NCBI RefSeq assembly: GCF_024679245.1
Contig: NC_090191.1
Location: 751,001 to 815,000 of the forward strand
Length of the DNA stretch: 64,000 nucleotides
Source of the DNA: Pseudorasbora parva
Lineage: Eukaryota; Chordata; Actinopteri; Cypriniformes; Gobionidae
Direction of reading: 5' to 3'
Numbering within the stretch: the first letter of the stretch is position 1; each line of letters opens with the position of its first letter. Both the position numbers and the translations under genes were made by a program. The notes under the pieces were generated by a model that worked only from the letters and a program-made list of their open reading frames with translations, did not search any database and was not told the origin of the DNA. Shown here piece after piece: positions 57,001 to 64,000 of this stretch.

Positions 57001-60000
57001 ATTAATAAATGGTTCACGTGTGATCACTTTACATTAAGGTTCACTTTCACAGGTTATTAATGTTTGTAACTCATTAATAAATGGTTCACAGGTGTTCACT
57101 TTACATTAAGGTTTACTTTCACAGGTTATTAATGTTTGTAACTCATTAATAAATGGTTCACAGGTGTTCACTTTACATTAAGGTTCACTTTCACAGGTTA
57201 TTAATGTTTGTAACTCATTAAAAAATGGTTCACATGTGATCACTTTACATTAAGGTTCACTTTCACAGGTTATTAATGTTTGTAACTCATTAATAAATGG
57301 TTCACATGTGTTCACTTTACATTAAGGTTCACTTTCACAGGTTATTAATGTTTGTAACTCATTAATAAATGGTTTTCGTGTGATCACTTTACATTAAGGT
57401 TCACTTTCACAGGTTATTAATGTTTGTAACTCATTAATAAATGTTTCACAGGTGTTCACTTTACGTTAAGGTTCACTTTCACAGGTTATTAATGTTTGTA
57501 ACTCATTAATAAATGGTTCACATGTGATCACTTTACATTAAGGTCCACTTTCACAGGTTATTAATGTTTGTAACTCATTAATAAATGGTTCACAGGTGTT
57601 CACTTTACATTAAGGTTCACTTTCACAGGTTATTAATGTTTGTAACTCATTAATAAATGGTTCACAGGTGTTCACTTTACATTAAGGTTCACTTTCACAG
57701 GTTATTAATGTTTGTAACTCATTAATAAATGGTTCACTGGTGTTCACTTTACATTAAGGTTCACTTTCACAGGTTATTAATGTTTGTAACTCATTAATAA
57801 ATGGTTCACGTGTGTTCACTTTACATTAAGGTTCACTTTCACAGGTTATTAATGTTTGTAACTCATTAATAAATGGTTCACGTGTGTTCACTTTACATTA
57901 AGGTTCACTTTCACAGGTTATTAATGTTTGTAACTCATTAATAAATGGTTCACGTGTGTTCACTTTACATTAAGGTTCACTTTCACAGGTTATTAATGTT
58001 TGTAACTCATTAATAAATGGTTCACAGGTGTTCACTTTACATTAAGGTTCACTTTCACAGGTTATTAATGTTTGTAACTCATTAATAAATGGTTCACATG
58101 TGTTCACTTTACATTAAGGTTCACTTTCACAGGTTATTAATGTTTGTAACTCATTAATAAATGGTTCACGTGTGTTCACTTTACATTAAGGTTCACTTTC
58201 ACAGGTTATTAATGTTTGTAACTCATTAATAAATGGTTCACGTGTGTTCACTTTACATTAAGGTTCACTTTCACAGGTTATTAATGTTTGTAACTCATTA
58301 ATAAATGGTTCACGTGTGTTCACTTTACATTAAGGTTCACTTTCACAGGTTATTAATGTTTGTAACTCATTAATAAATGGTTCACATGTGATCACTTTAC
58401 ATTAAGGTTTACTTTCACAGGTTATTAATGTTTGTAACTCATTAATAAATGGTTCACATGTGTTCACTTTACATTAAGGTTAACTTTCACAGGTTATTAA
58501 TGTTTGTAACTCATTAATAAATGGTTCACAGGTGTTCACTTTACATTAAGGTTCACTTTCACAGGTTATTATTGTTTGTAACTCATTAATAAATGGTTCA
58601 CAGGTGTTCACTTTACATTAAGGTTCACTTTCACAGGTTATAAATGTTTGTAACTCATTAATAAATGGTTCATGTGTGTTCACTTTACATTAAGGTTCAC
58701 TTTCACAGGTTATTAATGTTTGTAACTCATTAATAAATGGTTTACTGGTGTTCACTTTACATTAAGGTTCACTTTCACAGGTTATTAATGTTTGTAACTC
58801 ATTAATAAATGGTTCACATGTGTTCACTTTACATTAAGGTTCACTTTCACAGGTTATTAATGTTTGTAACTCATTAATAAATGGTTCACATGTGTTCACT
58901 TTACATTAAGGTTCACTTTCACAGGTTATTAATGTTTGTTACTCATTAATAAATGTTTCACAGGTGTTCACTTTACATTAAGGTTCACTTTCACAGGTTA
59001 TTAATGTTTGTAACTCATTAATAAATGGTTTACTGGTGTTCACTTTACATTAAGGTTCACTTTCACAGGTTATTAATGTTTGTAACTCATTAATAAATGG
59101 TTCACATGTGTTCACTTTACATTAAGGTTCACTTTCACAGGTTATTAATGTTTGTAACTCATTAATAAATGGTTCACGTGTGTTCACTTGACATTAATGT
59201 TCACTTTCACAGGTTATTAATGTTTGTAACTCATTAATAAATGGTTCACGTGTGTTCACTTTACATTAAGGTTCACTTTCACAGGTTATTAATGTTTGTA
59301 ACTCATTAATAAATGGTTTACTGGTGTTCACTTTACATTAAGGTTCACTTTCACAGGTTATTAATGTTTGTAACTCATTAATAAATGGTTCACATGTGTT
59401 CACTTTACATTAATGTTCACTTTCACAGGTTATTAATGTTTGTAACTCATTAATAAATGGTTCACAGGTGATCACTGCATTAAGGTTCACTTTCACAGGT
59501 TATTAATGTTTGTAACTCATTAATAAATGGTTCACATGTGTTCACTTTACATTAAGGTTCACTTTCACAGGTTATTAATGTTTGTTACTCATTAATAAAT
59601 GTTTCACAGGTGTTCACTTTACATTAAGGTTCACTTTCACAGGTTATTAATGTTTGTAACTCATTAATAAATGGTTTACTGGTGTTCACTTTACATTAAG
59701 GTTCACTTTCACAGGTTATTAATGTTTGTAACTCATTAATAAATGGTTCACATGTGTTCACTTTACATTAAGGTTCACTTTCACAGGTTATTAATGTTTG
59801 TAACTCATTAATAAATGGTTCACGTGTGTTCACTTTACATTAATGTTCACTTTCACAGGTTATTAATGTTTGTAACTCATTAATAAATGGTTCACGTGTG
59901 TTCACTTTACATTAAGGTTCACTTTCACAGGTTATTAATGTTTGTAACTCATTAATAAATGGTTTACTGGTGTTCACTTTACATTAAGGTTCACTTTCAC

Positions 60001-63000
60001 AGGTTATTAATGTTTGTAACTCATTAATAAATGGTTCACATGTGTTCACTTTACATTAATGTTCACTTTCACAGGTTATTAATGTTTGTAACTCATTAAT
60101 AAATGGTTCACAGGTGATCACTGCATTAAGGTTCACTTTCACAGGTTATTAATATTTGTAACTCATTAATAAATGGTTCACATGTGTTCACCTTACATTA
60201 AGGTTCACTTTCACAGGTTATTATTGTTTGTAACTCATTAATAAATGGTTCACATGTGTTCACCTTACATTAAGGTTCACTTTCACAGGTTATTATTGTT
60301 TGTAACTCATTAATAAATGGTTTACTGGTGTTCACTTTACATTAAGGTTCACTTTCACAGGTTATTAATGTTTGTAACTCATTAATAAATGGTTCACAGG
60401 TGTTCACTTTACATTAAGGTTTACTTTCACAGGTTATTAATGTTTGTAACTCATTAATAAATGGTTCAAGTGTTCACTTTACATTAAGGTTCACTTTCAC
60501 AGGTTATTAATGTTTGTAACTCATTAATAAATGGTTCACATGTGATCACTTTACATTAAGGTTCACTTTCACAGGTTATTAATGTTTGTAACTCATTAAT
60601 AAATGGTTTTCGTGTGATCACTTTACATTAAGGTTCACTTTCACAGGTTATTAATGTTTGTAACTCATTAATAAATGGTTCACAGGTGATCACTTTACAT
60701 TAAGGTTCACTTTCACAGGTTATTAATATTTGTAACTCATTAATAAATGGTTCACAGGTGTTCACCTTACATTAAGGTTCACTTTCACAGGTTATTATTG
60801 TTTGTAACTCATTAATAAATGGTTCACATGTGTTCACCTTACATTAAGGTTCACTTTCACAGGTTATTATTGTTTGTAACTCATTAATAAATGGTTTACT
60901 GGTGTTCACTTTACATTAAGGTTCACTTTCACAGGTTATTAATGTTTGTAACTCATTAATAAATGGTTCACATGTGTTCACCTTACATTAAGGTTCACTT
61001 TCACAGGTTATTATTGTTTGTAACTCATTAATAAATGGTTTACTGGTGTTCACTTTACATTAAGGTTCACTTTCACAGGTTATTAATGTTTGTTACTCAT
61101 TAATAAATGGTTCACTGGTGTTCACTTTACATTAAGGTTCACTTTCACAGGTTATTAATGTTTGTTACTCATTAATAAATGTTTCACGTGTGTTCACTTT
61201 ACATTAAGGTTCACTTTCACAGGTTATTAATGTTTGTAACTCATTAATAAATGGTTTACTGGTGTTCACTTTACATTAAGGTTCACTTTCACAGGTTATT
61301 AATGTTTGTAACTCATTAATAAATGGTTCACATGTGTTCACTTTACATTAAGGTTCACTTTCACAGGTTATTAATGTTTGTAACTCATTAATAAATGGTT
61401 CACGTGTGTTCACTTTACATTAATGTTCACTTTCTCAGGTTATTAATGTTTGTAACTCATTAATAAATGGTTCACGTGTGTTCACTTTACATTAAGGTTC
61501 ACTTTCACAGGTTATTAATGTTTGTAACTCATTAATAAATGGTTTACTGGTGTTCACTTTACATTAAGGTTCACTTTCACAGGTTATTAATGTTTGTAAC
61601 TCATTAATAAATGGTTCACATGTGTTCACTTTACATTAATGTTCACTTTCACAGGTTATTAATGTTTGTAACTCATTAATAAATGGTTCACAGGTGATCA
61701 CTGCATTAAGGTTCACTTTCACAGGTTATTAATATTTGTAACTCATTAATAAATGGTTCACATGTGTTCACCTTACATTAAGGTTCACTTTCACAGGTTA
61801 TTATTGTTTGTAACTCATTAATAAATGGTTCACATGTGTTCACCTTACATTAAGGTTCACTTTCACAGGTTATTATTGTTTGTAACTCATTAATAAATGG
61901 TTTACTGGTGTTCACTTTACATTAAGGTTCACTTTCACAGGTTATTAATGTTTGTAACTCATTAATAAATGGTTCACAGGTGTTCACTTTACATTAAGGT
62001 TTACTTTCACAGGTTATTAATGTTTGTAACTCATTAATAAATGGTTCAAGTGTTCACTTTACATTAAGGTTCACTTTCACAGGTTATTAATGTTTGTAAC
62101 TCATTAATAAATGGTTCACATGTGATCACTTTACATTAAGGTTCACTTTCACAGGTTATTAATGTTTGTAACTCATTAATAAATGGTTTTCGTGTGATCA
62201 CTTTACATTAAGGTTCACTTTCACAGGTTATTAATGTTTGTAACTCATTAATAAATGGTTCACAGGTGATCACTTTACATTAAGGTTCACTTTCACAGGT
62301 TATTAATATTTGTAACTCATTAATAAATGGTTCACAGGTGTTCACCTTACATTAAGGTTCACTTTCACAGGTTATTATTGTTTGTAACTCATTAATAAAT
62401 GGTTCACATGTGTTCACCTTACATTAAGGTTCACTTTCACAGGTTATTATTGTTTGTAACTCATTAATAAATGGTTTACTGGTGTTCACTTTACATTAAG
62501 GTTCACTTTCACAGGTTATTAATGTTTGTAACTCATTAATAAATGGTTCACATGTGTTCACCTTACATTAAGGTTCACTTTCACAGGTTATTATTGTTTG
62601 TAACTCATTAATAAATGGTTTACTGGTGTTCACTTTACATTAAGGTTCACTTTCACAGGTTATTAATGTTTGTTACTCATTAATAAATGGTTCACTGGTG
62701 TTCACTTTACATTAAGGTTCACTTTCACAGGTTATTAATGTTTTTAACTCATTAATAAATGGTTCACGTGTGTTCACTTTACATTAAGGTTCACTTTCAC
62801 AGGTTATTAATGTTTGTAACTCATTAATAAATGGTTCACGTGTGTTCACTTTACATTAATTTTCACTTTCACAGGTTATTAATGTTTGTAACTCATTAAT
62901 AAATGGTTCACGTGTGTTCACTTTACATTAAGGTTCACTTTCACAGGTTATTAATGTTTGTAACTCATTAATAAATGGTTTACTGGTGTTCACTTTACAT

Positions 63001-64000
63001 TAAGGTTCACTTTCACAGGTTATTAATGTTTGTAACTCATTAATAAATGGTTCACATGTGTTCACTTTACATTAATGTTCACTTTCACAGGTTATTAATG
63101 TTTGTAACTCATTAATAAATGGTTCACAGGTGATCACTGCATTAAGGTTCACTTTCACAGGTTATTAATGTTTGTAACTCATTAATAAATGGTTCACATG
63201 TGTTCACCTTACATTAAGGTTCACTTTCACAGGTTATTATTGTTTGTAACTCATTAATAAATGGTTTACTGGTGTTCACTTTACATTAAGGTTCACTTTC
63301 ACAGGTTATTAATGTTTGTAACTCATTAATAAATGGTTCACATGTGTTCACTTTACATTAAGGTTCACTTTCACAGGTTATTAATGTTTGTAACTCATTA
63401 ATAAATGGTTCACGTGTATTCACTTTACATTAAGGTTCACTTTCACAGGGTATTAATGTTTGTAGCTCATTAATAAATGGTTCACATGTGTTCACTTTAC
63501 ATTAATGTTCACTTTCACAGGTTATTAATGTTTGTAACTCATTAATAAATGGTTCACAGGTGATCACTACATTAAGGTTCACTTTCACAGGTTATTAATG
63601 TTTGTAACTCATTGATAAATGAGTCACAGGTGTTCACTTTACATTAAGGTTCACTTTCAGAGGTTATTAATGTTTGTAATTCATTAATAAATGGTTCACG
63701 TGTGATCACTTTACATTAAGGTTAACTTTCACAGGTTATTAATGTTTGTAACTCATTAATAAATGGTTCACAGGTGATCACTACATTAAGGTTCACTTTC
63801 ACAGGTTATTAATGTTTGTAACTCATTAATAAATGGTTCACAGGTGTTCACTTTACATTAAGGTTCACTTTCACAGGTTATTAATGTTTGTAACTCATTA
63901 ATAAATGGTTCACAGGTGTTCACTTTACATTAAGGTTCACTTTCACAGGTTATTAATGTTTGTAACTCATTAATAAATGTTTCACAGGTGTTCACTTTAC
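48066..64000. repeat. 72-bp satellite array, about 220 units, running off the window
   Basis: The consensus unit is 72 bp: GGTTCACTTTCACAGGTTAT, TAATGTTTGTAACTCATTAA, TAAATGGTTCACATGTGTTC, ACTTTACATTAA. The first unit is diverged. Most units differ only at a variable hexamer (CACATG, CACAGG, CACTGG, CACGTG) and at TTC/ATC in the next triplet. A few have 2-3 base deletions (CAAGTGTTCAC, GATCACTACATT, GATCACTGCATT). Each unit holds a perfect 9-bp inverted repeat TTATTAATG / CATTAATAA with a 9-base loop and one AATAAA. Nested higher-order duplications are evident. There is no open frame. Confidence 0.98.

Noticed and set aside
48066..64000. CRISPR array or telomeric repeat
   Set aside because: The 72-bp units are contiguous copies without unique spacers, and the unit is not TTAGGG; this is a eukaryotic satellite.

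Overview
The window is transposon-dense vertebrate DNA, almost certainly from a teleost fish and most likely a cyprinid or close relative. The basis is the mix of families: L2-type LINEs, Tc1 elements, hAT-derived non-autonomous elements, a Ty3/Gypsy chromovirus of the Tf1/sushi type, an Ngaro/DIRS tyrosine-recombinase retrotransposon, and a stonustoxin-like (SNTX) gene with introns. Nothing bacterial is present. Only one convincing host protein-coding gene is visible; nearly everything else is mobile or tandemly repeated DNA.

Layout. 1-2.3 kb: microsatellite, then a 31-bp minisatellite grown inside a hAT end, then a LINE endonuclease scrap. 2.9-6.9 kb: a young-looking chromovirus (minus strand) with two 429-bp LTRs that appear identical, a 5-bp target duplication (GTTAG), an intact 1038-residue pol frame, no gag and no protease active site, and an 11-nt self-priming signature. 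7.1-12.4 kb: two head-to-head LINEs, one disrupted by a 1077-bp hAT-type MITE. 12.7-18.4 kb: nested DNA transposon remnants, a MITE and three tandem repeats. 18.9-20.0 kb: a Tc1 element with broken transposase.

20.06-28.79 kb (minus): a three-exon SNTX-like gene with MACPF-like, FAT, thioredoxin-like, FN3-like and PRY-SPRY regions. Splice phases agree across all three exons. Its 6.3-kb second intron holds an L2 fragment, an SGNH-esterase LINE ORF1 remnant, a fragment of an unknown conserved protein and a second, broken Tc1.

28.8-33.4 kb: DNA-transposon and LTR remnants and a decayed retrovirus-type pol (RT-tether-RNase H-integrase). 33.5-39.67 kb: an Ngaro element with gag, RT/RNase H and tyrosine recombinase; the recombinase has one stop codon eight codons before its catalytic Tyr. 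39.67-42.54 kb: a 2.87-kb TIR element enclosing what reads as a two-exon transcription unit. 42.9-47.7 kb: a chimeric L2 LINE with two endonuclease starts, hit by a tRNA-derived SINE that shares its 3' tail. 48.07 kb to the window end: about 16 kb of a 72-bp satellite (roughly 220 units) with nested higher-order repeats, continuing past the edge.

The mobile elements interact. The SINE tail matches the L2 tail, so L2 machinery probably moved it. The gag-less chromovirus must have been moved by a relative supplying Gag and protease. Nested insertions give a relative order of events. All readings were made by eye; copy identity and family names need alignment.
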